A stretch of 64,000 nt of DNA from TMP-24 sp041397305 (GTDB lineage: Bacteria; Pseudomonadota; Alphaproteobacteria; Rhodobacterales; Rhodobacteraceae). The translations under genes and the position numbers were made by a program. Shown here one piece after another: positions 44,912 through 52,854 of this stretch. The DNA is taken from the NCBI GenBank assembly GCA_041397305.1, contig JAWKWX010000002.1, positions 372,001 to 436,000 of the forward strand. Reading direction: 5' to 3'. How positions within the stretch are numbered: position 1 is the first letter of the stretch; each line of letters opens with the position of its first letter. Under the pieces are notes generated by a model. That model saw only the letters and a program-made list of their open reading frames with translations, had not been told where the DNA came from and searched no databases.

Positions 44912-44929
44912 CGGACCATTTGGTCAAAT
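44908..44929. promoter_or_regulatory. Overlapping short dyads after ygfZ
   Basis: TTGAC (44908-44912)/GTCAA (44923-44927), GACCA/TGGTC (44914-44925) and ATTTG/CAAAT (44918-44929) overlap in the 235-nt gap before the DUF6280 gene. A weak -35-like TTGACG (44982-44987) with AATCAA 17 nt further on (45005-45010) may be its promoter. No ORF is credible in the gap. Confidence 0.3.
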
Positions 44930-45146
44930 CCGGCGGAGAATCGCATGGGCGCCTTGAATCGTTGGCGTCCTGGCCCATATCTTGACGGATGTTTGCGATA
45001 AACCAATCAAGATATTGATGCTGCATCTGCAAAGCCATGCGCCAGACGCATGACAGGCATTCGAAACCAGAAATACCGAATCACGATTAAATCGCCATAT
45101 TCACGACACCTCAGGAAACGCAAGAGCAATAACAAGGACGACAGGT

Positions 45147-45467
45147 ATGCGCGACTTCGTAGATGGTACGGCTTTCAATTACGAGCAGGGTCAGCGGTCG
45201 CGCAAACTCTTTGCCGCGGTTGTGCTTGCCGCGCTCGACGATGCGATCGCCGACGACAAGAAATATGGCAACGGCCCCGACCAGATCGCCCGCTGGGCAC
45301 GGTCGCGCGATGGCCGCGAGGTTCTGTCCTGCGCGGGCATCGACCCGAACGAACGGGTCGTGAAGGGGCTGATGGAATTCGTCTCGAAAGGCGTGCGCAC
45401 CTCGGTTGCGCTGTCGCGCGAGGAAAGCGAACGCCGCCATGCCGCGGAAGAGGCCGAAGCCGCCTGA
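45147..45467 (+). CDS. Small protein of the DUF6280 type
   Basis: 106 residues: MRDFVDGTAFNYEQGQRSRKLFAAVVLAALDDAIADDKKYGNGPDQIARWARSRDGREVLSCAGIDPNERVV, then a helical acidic tail. AAGGACGACAGG supplies the ribosome site. I recognise it as a short family widespread in Rhodobacterales (DUF6280) without assigned function. The predicted structure is all-helical and soluble; the segment RWARSRDGREVLSCAGIDP resembles a DNA- or RNA-associated helix pair but this is only a guess. It has its own terminator. Confidence 0.75.
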   Translation: MRDFVDGTAFNYEQGQRSRKLFAAVVLAALDDAIADDKKYGNGPDQIARWARSRDGREVLSCAGIDPNERVVKGLMEFVSKGVRTSVALSREESERRHAAEEAEAA

Positions 45468-45492
45468 TCTGGCGCGGCAGCCCGGTTACAAT

Positions 45493-45520
45493 GCGCGCGC
45501 CTCCGGGCGCGCGTTTTCGT
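45493..45520 (+). terminator. Terminator of the DUF6280-like gene
   Basis: GCGCGCC (45493-45499), loop TCCG, GGCGCGC (45504-45510), then GTTTTCGTTT. It begins 26 nt after the stop and lies just before the convergent membrane-protein stop. Confidence 0.88.
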
Positions 45521-45528
45521 TTCAGCGC

Positions 45529-46098
45529 TCAGAGGAGATAGTGGAACATCAGGTGCGGCGCGAGCTCCAGCGCGAGAAGTGCGCCGAAGAATATCCGCGC
45601 CCGCCAGCCCGTGAACCGCCGCCAGAGGATCGCGGTCCAGAGGATTGCAAAAGCCATCTCGACCGGCGCGACGATCTGGCCATGGTGGCGCGGATCCCAG
45701 TAGCTGAGCGGGCTGCGGAATATCCAGTCCGATAGCGGCCAGAAATGGCGGCGTGCGTCTTCGTTATGCAGGGGAAGGTCGCAGGCCAGGTGCAGGAGCC
45801 CCGCTGAGGCGAAGGCGACCAGTATCGGCTTCTGCCGCCAGAGGGCGAATGCCAGCAGGACGCTCCAGAGCGGGATGCTGTTGTCGACGGCGAAAACCGC
45901 CTGCCATTCGTCCGAGAAGTAAAGTTCGCGAAAGACCCGCTCGGCCGGGATGCCCAGCACCCAGATCGAGGTCGCGGCCATGAGATAGAGCGAGAGGTCC
46001 GGCACGAGCGAACCAAGCACTGCCGCCACGGGCGTTCCGGGGCGGGACCGGCGCGCGAACAGCGCGGCGCCGAACAGAAGGTGGGCGGGTGTGTTCAT
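45529..46098 (-). CDS. Inner-membrane protein of the YdjM/DUF457-like metal-dependent hydrolase type
   Basis: 189 residues with four or five hydrophobic segments. MNTPAHLLFGAALFARR at the start and LGSLVPDLSLYLMA carry the His and Asp of the LexA-regulated membrane hydrolase pattern (HLxxG ... PD). GLLHLACDLPLHNEDARRHFWPLSDWIFRSPLSYWDPRHHG adds a His/Asp-rich loop that could bind metal. Activity has not been shown for this kind of protein. 88 nt separate it from the PopZ-like gene, which is transcribed the same way. Confidence 0.7.
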   Translation of the reverse strand: MNTPAHLLFGAALFARRSRPGTPVAAVLGSLVPDLSLYLMAATSIWVLGIPAERVFRELYFSDEWQAVFAVDNSIPLWSVLLAFALWRQKPILVAFASAGLLHLACDLPLHNEDARRHFWPLSDWIFRSPLSYWDPRHHGQIVAPVEMAFAILWTAILWRRFTGWRARIFFGALLALELAPHLMFHYLL

Positions 46099-46186
46099 GC
46101 CCGCGCGAGACTGCGCCGGTCACGGCGCCCTGGCAAGGGGCGATGGCCGCTGGCTGGCAGTACGCAGGCCGGGCGATCGCCTGCCT

Positions 46187-47335
46187 TCACCCGCGCTTTT
46201 GCAGGGCCTCTGCGATGGCCGCCTCGATCCGGTTGACAAGGCGCGCGCCGAGTTCGCCCTGCATCTCCTCGCGCAGGATATCGGCGATCAGACCGCGCAA
46301 CATGCCGTCCGTCAGCGCGGTGGCCCTGTCCGCCCCTTCGTCGGGCGACGGCGCGGGAGGTTCGGCAGTCTCTTCGGCGAAAAGGCTGTCCTCGCCGTCT
46401 TCGGGTTCATCATCCGAAACGTCCGGCAGGCCAGCCGCGGTCAGCGACAGGTGAAGCCGCCCGTCGGAACGACGGTCAGGATCGGCGGCTTCCTCTGCGG
46501 CCACATCGCGCGGCGCCTGCTCATCCCGGGCTTCCGGATCCCCGCTCTCGTCGGTCAGGGCCCCGGAAAGGTCCTGCGCGGCCGCAAACGTCGCTTCAAC
46601 GGCGGGGGTATCGGTGCGCGGCGCCTCGGATGGCTCGCCTTCGGGGGCGGAGGGCGAGAGGGAGACGCGCCAGCTGTCGCCCCGCCGCATCAGTGGCATG
46701 GCGATATCGCCGATGATCGGCGCATCGAGACGATCTTCCGGTGGAGACATTTCGAAACCGGCCATGATCCCGCGGAATCCGGCCGTTCTCGGCGGCGCCG
46801 GTTCCTCCTCTGTCGCGCGTTCGAGCCTTGGCTCGGGTTCGGCGATGTCCGCCGCCCACTCCGCGCCCTCAAGGGTCTCGGCATCGCCCAGATCGGGTTC
46901 GAAGGGCTCGTCTATGTCGGCGACGGCAGCTTCCAGCTCGGCGATCGTCTCCTCAAGCGACGCTGCCTCCGCCAGCGGCGGCGCCTCTGTCGCGTCCGGC
47001 GGCAGGTCGAGGACAAGCGGCGGCGCCTCCATCTCGGCGGCGATGTCGGCCTCCCATTCGGCGGCGGTTCCGGTACTTCCCTCCGGCGCCGCATCCTCCG
47101 TCGCGATACGGTGGGCAGCGGTCAGCACAAGGCGGCTGCCTGTGGCAGCGGAGGGCACGGCCGGGGGCGCCTCAGGGGGCGCCTCAGGGGCCACCGTGGC
47201 GGGCGCTGCGGGGGCCACGGCCGCGCTGTCATCATGCGGAAGTTCGTCAGCCACCACATGCCGACGTTCGGCCACCAGACGCCGGATCGAGGAAAGGACG
47301 TCGTTGATTTCCATGTTCGCCGGGGATGTACTCAT
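46187..47335 (-). CDS. PopZ-like (DUF2497-type) polar organising protein, long acidic linker
   Basis: 382 residues, strongly acidic and rich in Ala, Pro and Glu. The N-terminal helix NMEINDVLSSIRRLVAERR (about 7-25) mirrors PopZ MEEILASIRRII. The middle 300 residues are low-complexity (APEAPPEAPP repeat; a DNA repeat at about 47163-47189). The C-terminal helices LTDGMLRGLIADILREEMQGELGARLVNRIEAAI resemble the PopZ oligomerisation helices. In alphaproteobacteria popZ commonly neighbours tolC, pcm and valS, and pcm and tolC are immediately upstream here. PopZ builds polar microdomains that anchor chromosome origins. The linker is far longer than in Caulobacter PopZ (177 residues in total). Confidence 0.65.
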   Translation of the reverse strand: MSTSPANMEINDVLSSIRRLVAERRHVVADELPHDDSAAVAPAAPATVAPEAPPEAPPAVPSAATGSRLVLTAAHRIATEDAAPEGSTGTAAEWEADIAAEMEAPPLVLDLPPDATEAPPLAEAASLEETIAELEAAVADIDEPFEPDLGDAETLEGAEWAADIAEPEPRLERATEEEPAPPRTAGFRGIMAGFEMSPPEDRLDAPIIGDIAMPLMRRGDSWRVSLSPSAPEGEPSEAPRTDTPAVEATFAAAQDLSGALTDESGDPEARDEQAPRDVAAEEAADPDRRSDGRLHLSLTAAGLPDVSDDEPEDGEDSLFAEETAEPPAPSPDEGADRATALTDGMLRGLIADILREEMQGELGARLVNRIEAAIAEALQKRG

Positions 47336-47413
47336 CTCAACCGCTCCTGCCTTGCCATGATAACAGCAGACTGGCAGCCGATCGTCACATCAAAAATGAG
47401 ACTACTGTCACAA

Positions 47414-48796
47414 TCAGTTCTTGCCGATGGCCTTGAGGACACGGTCGAGTTTCGCGCCCTGCGCCGAGAGGGGCGCCTTCTTGACCACATTATAATAGGC
47501 CTCTGGGTCATAGACCGGGATCCCGAGCTTCAGGTTTTCCGCCGTCAGAAGACCCATAGAAGCGAGAAGTGAATAAAATGCTACCTGAAGATTGGCCTCC
47601 GCCGTCGTGCGGTCGGACTTGGCCGACAGCAGCTCCCGTTCGGCATCCAGGACATCGAGCGTGGTGCGGGCGCCAAGCGCCGCCTCTTCCTTCGTGCCGT
47701 CATAGGCCGATTGCGCCGCCTCGATCTGCAGGTCGATGGCGCCGATCTGGGCCCGCGCAACCTCGATCGCCGACCAGGCGTTGGCGACCTGTTCGGCCAC
47801 TTCGACCGCGGTCTGGCTCAGCGCCGCTCGCGCCGCATCGCGCCCGGCGATGGCCTTGCGTTCGGCCGACGCGATCTTGCCGCCGGTGAAGAGCGGCTGG
47901 ACGAGTTGCAGCGTCGCCTGGCCGGACGTGTCGCCATCGTCGTCGCGCAAGGCCTGCGCACCCGCCTCGATCGTCGGGAAATGCTGGGCGCGCGCCAGTT
48001 CGAACTGCAGGTCGGCGACCTTGGCCTGATGCTGCGCCCTGAGGATCGCCGGATGCAGCTTCTGCGCCAGCGCCTGCGCCTCGGCCAATGTCCTGGGGAA
48101 GGCAGGCGTGCCGGGCAGGCTGGTGCGCCCGTCGCTTTCATGACCGACCGCCGTGGCATAGGCGGCGCGCGCCACCTTCAGATCGCCCTCGGCGGCGGCA
48201 AGGCCCGCGCGGGCCGCTGCCAGACGCGCCTCGGCAAGCGCCACGTCGGTGCGGGTGATCTGGCCCACCTCGAACCGGTCCTGCGCGGCGCGCAACTGTT
48301 CGGAGATCACGTTGACCGACGTCCGGTTGATGTCGACCGATTGCGTGGCCCGGCGCACGTCCATATAGGCGCGCACCGCATCCAGAAGCACGCCCTGTTC
48401 GACCTGCAACAGGGCCTGACGGGTCGACAGAACGGTTTCCTTGGCAATGTCGATGCCCAGCCGCGAGCGGCCGAAATCATAAAGCGTCCAGTCGAGGCTG
48501 ATGATGTGCTCGGCGCTTCGGCTGTTCACGCCGGTCCCGAAAAAGGGGCTGCGTCCTTCGCTGTAGGTACCCTTGAGGATATAGCTGATCACCGGCCGGA
48601 GCGTCGCGACAGCCGCCGCCACATCCTCGTCGGCGGCGCGCAGCACCGCCTGGTTCTGGTCGAGGAGATTCGAATTCCGGTAGGCCGCGACCAGCGCGTC
48701 GCCCAGCGTCTCCGACTGCCCCTGACCCGCGAGAAGCGCGATCATGGCCGAACCGGCCGCGAGGGCCCTCAGCGTGCGCGCCACATGACCTGCCAT
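47414..48796 (-). CDS. tolC: TolC-family outer membrane efflux protein
   Basis: 460 residues with a signal peptide (ALAAGSAMIALLAGQGQSETLG). Two OEP repeats are visible: the first around TLGDALVAAYRNSNLLDQNQAVLRAADEDVAAA, the second around TLAEAQALAQKLHPAILRAQHQAKVADLQFELARAQHFPTIEA. Long Ala-rich helices (QVANAWSAIEVARAQIGAIDLQIEAAQSAYDGTKEEAALGARTTLDVLDAERELLSA) form the periplasmic coiled-coil tunnel. The alphaproteobacterial order pcm-tolC-popZ is conserved. It serves type I secretion and RND pumps. Confidence 0.9.
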   Translation of the reverse strand: MAGHVARTLRALAAGSAMIALLAGQGQSETLGDALVAAYRNSNLLDQNQAVLRAADEDVAAAVATLRPVISYILKGTYSEGRSPFFGTGVNSRSAEHIISLDWTLYDFGRSRLGIDIAKETVLSTRQALLQVEQGVLLDAVRAYMDVRRATQSVDINRTSVNVISEQLRAAQDRFEVGQITRTDVALAEARLAAARAGLAAAEGDLKVARAAYATAVGHESDGRTSLPGTPAFPRTLAEAQALAQKLHPAILRAQHQAKVADLQFELARAQHFPTIEAGAQALRDDDGDTSGQATLQLVQPLFTGGKIASAERKAIAGRDAARAALSQTAVEVAEQVANAWSAIEVARAQIGAIDLQIEAAQSAYDGTKEEAALGARTTLDVLDAERELLSAKSDRTTAEANLQVAFYSLLASMGLLTAENLKLGIPVYDPEAYYNVVKKAPLSAQGAKLDRVLKAIGKN

Positions 48797-48876
48797 GCTC
48801 TTGCCTCCTGCCGCCGGGTTCGGACCCGGGCTATTGTCGCCTGACCGGCCAACCTTCCGCGCAACACGGGTGGGGC

Positions 48877-49530
48877 CTACAGGCTGAATTCCCGTTTCGC
48901 CGCGAAGCCCGGCAGAACCGGGGCCGCGCCGTTGAATGCATAGCGCCAGCTGATGGCGCCATCGATCTTGTGACCGATACGGGCGGTGCCAAGCGCGCCC
49001 TCCATGAAGATCGCGCCGATGCGGCCACCTTCGCTCAGCTGCGCGACGAGCGTATCGGGCAATGTCTCGACCGCGCCTTCGACGAGGATCCGGTCGAACG
49101 GGCCATCGGCCTTCGCGCCTTCGGCCAGCGCGCCGTCGCGTACCGTGATGTTTGCAGCGCCCTGCGCCGACAGCCGGTCGCGCGCCGCTGCCGCAAGGTC
49201 CGCATCCGCCTCAAGCGCCACCACAGTGCCTGCCATCCGCGCCAGCAGCGCCGCCGAATAGCCAAGCCCGGCGCCGACGACCAACACCTTGTCGTCCGGA
49301 CCCACATCGAGCGCGTCGAGCAGTTTGGCAAGCGTGCGCGGCTCCAGCATCACCCGGCCGGGACGAAGCACGATATTGTCGCCGAGATAGGCCGCGCCTT
49401 TCGCCGCCTCGGGCACGAACGCCTCGCGCGGGACCGTCAGCATCGCTTCGATGATCGGGAACTTGGTCACGTCATTGGGGCGGACCTGAGTGTCGACCAT
49501 CATCGTGCGGGCGGCAGTGTAGTCGGTCAT
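48877..49530 (-). CDS. pcm: Protein-L-isoaspartate O-methyltransferase
   Basis: 217 residues from ATG 49530 (MTDYTAARTMMVDTQVRPNDVTKFPIIEAM); a TTG four codons earlier is an alternative. The SAM site is VLVVGAGLGYSAALLARMAGTVVALEAD, and FDRILVEGAVETLPDTLVAQLSEGGRIG is motif post-I/III. In many PCMTs the region is 'GSGYxxA.L'. It repairs isoaspartyl residues, though in alphaproteobacteria the gene also belongs to the tolC-popZ cluster. 80 nt upstream of tolC. Confidence 0.9.
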   Translation of the reverse strand: MTDYTAARTMMVDTQVRPNDVTKFPIIEAMLTVPREAFVPEAAKGAAYLGDNIVLRPGRVMLEPRTLAKLLDALDVGPDDKVLVVGAGLGYSAALLARMAGTVVALEADADLAAAARDRLSAQGAANITVRDGALAEGAKADGPFDRILVEGAVETLPDTLVAQLSEGGRIGAIFMEGALGTARIGHKIDGAISWRYAFNGAAPVLPGFAAKREFSL

Positions 49531-49636
49531 TTCTGAACTCAATGGTTTAGTTTGGCTTTACTCAGTCTTGCCACAGTTTGCAAGCCGCGGCAACCGCGCC
49601 CCGGGGGCCGCAGAGCGTGGTCGCGGTACGGGCCGC

Positions 49637-50686
49637 CTAGCGCTGGATGAGGGCCGCGCGCCATTCCTCCAGAAACCGCCGCCGCGTGATCTGGTCGAGG
49701 TTCGCAAGAAGGCCAGGGTCAAGGCGGATCGGGCGCAGATGCGGGTTGCGGTCGAACGCATCGGCGTCAAGCGCGGGCAGGCCGGCGCCCTCGGCGACAA
49801 GCGCCTGCCCCTCGGCCGAAAGAAGGAACGCCAGAAACTCCGCCCCGGCCTCAGGTGCCTTGGCGCCCTGCGGCACCAGCGCCGTGCGCAGAAGCGTGAG
49901 CGTATAGTCCTGAAGCTCGACGATCCTGACCCCGTCCGCCTCGTTTCCGGGCGCGTAGGAGCCGAGGACATTATAGCCAAGAAGCATCCGCCCCGCGGCG
50001 ATGTCGCCGATCATCTCCGCCGAACAGCAATAAAGTTTCGCATCAAGCCGCCCCATCACTTCCGCCAGGCGCCAGAACGTGTCCGACAGCCGCGCATCCT
50101 GAGCCGCGAACAGATAGCCAGCGCCAGAGACGGCAGGATCGTAGGTCGCCACCTTGCCCTGAAAACGATCGGGATGATCGCGCAGAAGGTCGATCAGCTC
50201 GCGCCGCGTGGTGGGCGCCGGAACGCCGGGCGGCAAGGCATCGCGGCCGAGAAGCAGCACCACCGGTTCCTGCGTCACGGCGACCAGAAGGTCGCGCCAG
50301 CGTGCCCAGCCCGGTTGTCCGGCCAGAAGCCCCGCCGGAAGCGGTCGCGCCAGCCCGTCATTGGCGATCTTCATCTGCAGGTCCATGGCCGAGGAGATCA
50401 CCAGATCGAAGGGCGCTTCCTCCTCCGCCACGGCGCGGTAGACCTCCTGGCTGGAGGCGACGACATAATGCAGCGACACCTCGGGGTGGCGCGCGAGATA
50501 GGCGTCGATCACCGGCTGCATATAGGCGATGTCGGTGGTCGAAAGCACGTCGATCCGTTGCGCGCCGGTTCCGAAATCCTGCATCGCCTCGATCTCGAAT
50601 CCCTGCGCGTTCGTCGCGCCGACAAGCGCGAGCCACAAGGCGCCGCAGACCAGCCTTACAGCAGCGGCAGCGAAAAGACGGCGCAT
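49637..50686 (-). CDS. Extracellular solute-binding protein linked to a TctDE-like two-component system
   Basis: 349 residues with a signal peptide (RRLFAAAAVRLVCGALWLALVGATNAQ). The fold is the ferric/organic-anion SBP type (RIDVLSTTDIAYMQPVIDAYLARHPEVSLHYV ... FDLVISSAMDLQMKIANDGLARPL ... GYLFAAQDARLSDTFWRLAEVMGRLDAKLYCCSAEMIGDIAAGRMLLGYNVLGSYA). The start overlaps the end of the kinase gene by 31 nt. No permease or ATPase is encoded beside it, so it probably acts as a sensory partner for the kinase rather than for import. CC in LYCCSAEM is unusual for a periplasmic protein. Confidence 0.8.
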   Translation of the reverse strand: MRRLFAAAAVRLVCGALWLALVGATNAQGFEIEAMQDFGTGAQRIDVLSTTDIAYMQPVIDAYLARHPEVSLHYVVASSQEVYRAVAEEEAPFDLVISSAMDLQMKIANDGLARPLPAGLLAGQPGWARWRDLLVAVTQEPVVLLLGRDALPPGVPAPTTRRELIDLLRDHPDRFQGKVATYDPAVSGAGYLFAAQDARLSDTFWRLAEVMGRLDAKLYCCSAEMIGDIAAGRMLLGYNVLGSYAPGNEADGVRIVELQDYTLTLLRTALVPQGAKAPEAGAEFLAFLLSAEGQALVAEGAGLPALDADAFDRNPHLRPIRLDPGLLANLDQITRRRFLEEWRAALIQR

Positions 50687-52050
50687 GTTCCCCCTCCCTC
50701 CCGCGGGCCGATGGCGAAACTTCCGCCCATCGCCTGTGCGGCCTCCTCGACGATTGTCAGACCAAGGCCCGAGCCTGGAACGTCACTTACATTGGCGCCG
50801 CGCCGGAAGCGGCGCTTCAGCCCCTGTTCAACGACCCCCGCAAGCCCCCGCCCCCGGTCCATCACGGTCACGCGCGCCTCGCCCGCCGCCGCTTCCGCCA
50901 AGACATCGACAAGCCCGTCAGGCGCGGAATATTTGACCGCATTGTCGATGATATTCCTGAGCGCCGCCTCGACCAGCACCGGATCGGACCGCGTCGGCAG
51001 TGCCACGCGCGCCTCGATCCGGATCGAGATGTCGCGCATCTCTGCGGCCGGGCGGAAGCGTTCCACGAGATCGCGGACGAGTCTTGCCAGATCCATCTCC
51101 GCCCAGTCGGCCTGTTCGGCGCGATAAAGGACGGTCGCGTGGTCGAGCAGCTGGCTTGCCGAGCGCGCCGATTCGTCCGCCGCGCGGATCAGGCCGCGCA
51201 GCCTTGCACGGGTCTCCTCCTCGCCCGACTGCCGCAGCGCCAGTTCCGCCTCGTTCCGCATCACCGTCAGTGGCGTGCGGATATGATGCGCGGCCTCGGC
51301 CAGAAAGGTCTCGGTCTGGCTGAGCGTGCCGCGCAGGCGGGCGATGAAGCTGTTAAGCGCGGTGACGAACGGTTGCAGTTCGCTCGGCGCCGGATGGCGC
51401 AGCGGGCGCAGGTCGCGGGGGCCGCGACGCCCGACCGCCTCGGCCAGCCGGTCGATCGGGCTGAGGAAGCTGCGCGCAAAATAAAGCGAGAAGGGAATGG
51501 CCGCGAGAAAGATGGCGAGCCCCAGAACCGCCGCCCGGTTGCCAAGCCGCGCCGCGATCGCCCCCTGCCCCTGGCGCGTTTCGGCAAGCAGCACCAGCAG
51601 CGGCGCCGCGCGCCCCTCGATCCGGATGCTGCGCAGGATGGCCGCAACCCGGATGTCGGTCTCGCGGTAGCGGGCATCGTAGAAACTTGGCGCAAGCGCG
51701 GTCGGCAGCTGTTCGGGCAGGGGCAGGTCGGCGTAGCCCGTCACCGGCACCCCGTCCACATCGACCCGGTAGAAGATGCGCTCCTCGCCCATCGCCGACA
51801 GCATCGAGAAGGTGGCGGGCGGCAGATCGACGGCGATGCCCCCCTCGGCCACCCGCACCTCTTCGGCGAGACTTCCGGCTGCGGCCCCGAGCACGGCATC
51901 GAATGTCGCCTCCGACGCACGGTCCGCACCCAGCCGGACGGCGGCATAAAGCCCGACCGAGAGACAGGCCGCCAGCAGGAGAAGCTGGAGAAGCAACCGC
52001 CGCCGCAGCGAAACCGGCGGTCCTGACTGAGGCGTCGGCTGCAGCGCCAT
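50656..52050 (-). CDS. tctE: Sensor histidine kinase, TctE-like
   Basis: 464 residues. Membrane helix 1 is at about 17-38 (RRLLLQLLLLAACLSVGLYAAV), a periplasmic domain of 2CSK_N type at about 40-165, helix 2 at about 172-192, then HAMP. The H-box AEAAHHIRTPL has phospho-His at about 255. The N-box RNIIDNAVKYS, G1 DRGRGLAGVV and G2 GSGLGLTIVEEAAQAMGG complete the HATPase. It starts 2 nt after the response-regulator stop, and the target is probably the divergent tctCBA. The symbol rests on this arrangement. Confidence 0.85.
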   Translation of the reverse strand: MALQPTPQSGPPVSLRRRLLLQLLLLAACLSVGLYAAVRLGADRASEATFDAVLGAAAGSLAEEVRVAEGGIAVDLPPATFSMLSAMGEERIFYRVDVDGVPVTGYADLPLPEQLPTALAPSFYDARYRETDIRVAAILRSIRIEGRAAPLLVLLAETRQGQGAIAARLGNRAAVLGLAIFLAAIPFSLYFARSFLSPIDRLAEAVGRRGPRDLRPLRHPAPSELQPFVTALNSFIARLRGTLSQTETFLAEAAHHIRTPLTVMRNEAELALRQSGEEETRARLRGLIRAADESARSASQLLDHATVLYRAEQADWAEMDLARLVRDLVERFRPAAEMRDISIRIEARVALPTRSDPVLVEAALRNIIDNAVKYSAPDGLVDVLAEAAAGEARVTVMDRGRGLAGVVEQGLKRRFRRGANVSDVPGSGLGLTIVEEAAQAMGGSFAIGPREGGGTCAVFSLPLL

Positions 52051-52051
52051 T

Positions 52052-52717
52052 TCAGCCGCCCGTCAGACGGTAGCCAAGACCGCGCACGGTCTCGATCCGC
52101 GCGCGGCTGCCTGCAAGTTTCTTGCGCAGGCGTCCGACATAGACCTCGATCGCATTGTCGCTGACCGGCTCGGAAAAGGAAAAGAGCCGGTCGCAGAGAT
52201 GTTCCTTCGACAGGATCCGGTCCGGCGCGTTGAGGAAAAGCTCCAGCAGCCGCACCTCGCGCGAGCGGAGTTCGCGCCTTTCCTCACCCACGGCAAGCGT
52301 CGCGGCCAGCGGATCGAAGGTCAGATCGCCATAGGTCCTGAGGGTCTGCGCGCCGCCGCCGCGCCGCCTGAGGACCGCACGGCAGCGCGCCTCGAGCTCG
52401 GCGAAATCGAAGGGTTTGGTGACATAATCGTCCGCCCCGGTATCGAGCGCGGCGATCCGGTCGGTGACGGCGGAACGCGCGGTCATCACGATGACGGGGG
52501 TTTCGCGGCTTGCCTTGCGATGGCGCGCCAGAAAGTCGCGCCCGTCGCCGTCCGGCAGCATCATGTCGAGGAGGATGAGGTCATATCCGGCGACGCAGAG
52601 GCAGGCCTCCGCCTCGTCGAGCGTCGCTGCGCTGTCGACGGCGTGGCCGTCGAGCTTCAGGCGCGCGGCAACCGACGCCGCAAGATCGGCATTATCCTCG
52701 ACCAGAAGGAACCGCAT
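52052..52717 (-). CDS. tctD: OmpR/PhoB-type response regulator, TctD-like
   Basis: 221 residues from ATG 52717 (MRFLLVEDNADLAASVAARLK) with GGGGAGG upstream. The receiver domain has acidic pocket ED (7-8), phospho-Asp 51 in YDLILLDMMLPDGDG, Thr in VIVMTARSAVTDRI and Lys in DDYVTKPFD. The winged-helix DNA-binding domain covers about 125-221 (LTFDPLAATLAVGEERRELRSREVRLLELFL ... SDNAIEVYVGRLRKKLAGSRARIETVRGLGYRLTG). It is divergent from tctC with 137 nt between that contains repeated CCGTGAC. Confidence 0.9.
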   Translation of the reverse strand: MRFLLVEDNADLAASVAARLKLDGHAVDSAATLDEAEACLCVAGYDLILLDMMLPDGDGRDFLARHRKASRETPVIVMTARSAVTDRIAALDTGADDYVTKPFDFAELEARCRAVLRRRGGGAQTLRTYGDLTFDPLAATLAVGEERRELRSREVRLLELFLNAPDRILSKEHLCDRLFSFSEPVSDNAIEVYVGRLRKKLAGSRARIETVRGLGYRLTGG

Positions 52718-52738
52718 CGCCCTCCCCTTCGCGATGAA

Positions 52739-52820
52739 CCGTGACGGAACCGCGGCCCGTGACAGGTTCATGTCAGCTTTTCAGGTTTGACTGTCCCTCG
52801 CAATCCCCGGGTGGTCACGG
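52739..52820. promoter_or_regulatory. Candidate TctD-binding repeats in the tctD-tctC intergenic region
   Basis: CCGTGAC at 52739-52745 and 52757-52763 are direct repeats 18 nt apart, with an inverted copy GTCACGG at 52814-52820. TGACA-GGTTCA-TGTCA at 52760-52775 is a perfect 5-bp-arm dyad that overlaps the second repeat. OmpR-family regulators usually bind direct repeats, so these are good operator candidates for the divergent operons. Confidence 0.5.
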
Positions 52821-52854
52821 CCTCCGGGGCGCGACTGAACCATGGGAGGAACAG

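Noticed and set aside
50302..52026. Plus-strand open frame of 574 codons opposite the tctE/SBP genes
   Set aside because: Shadow of two well-supported minus-strand genes; composition dominated by Arg and Pro.
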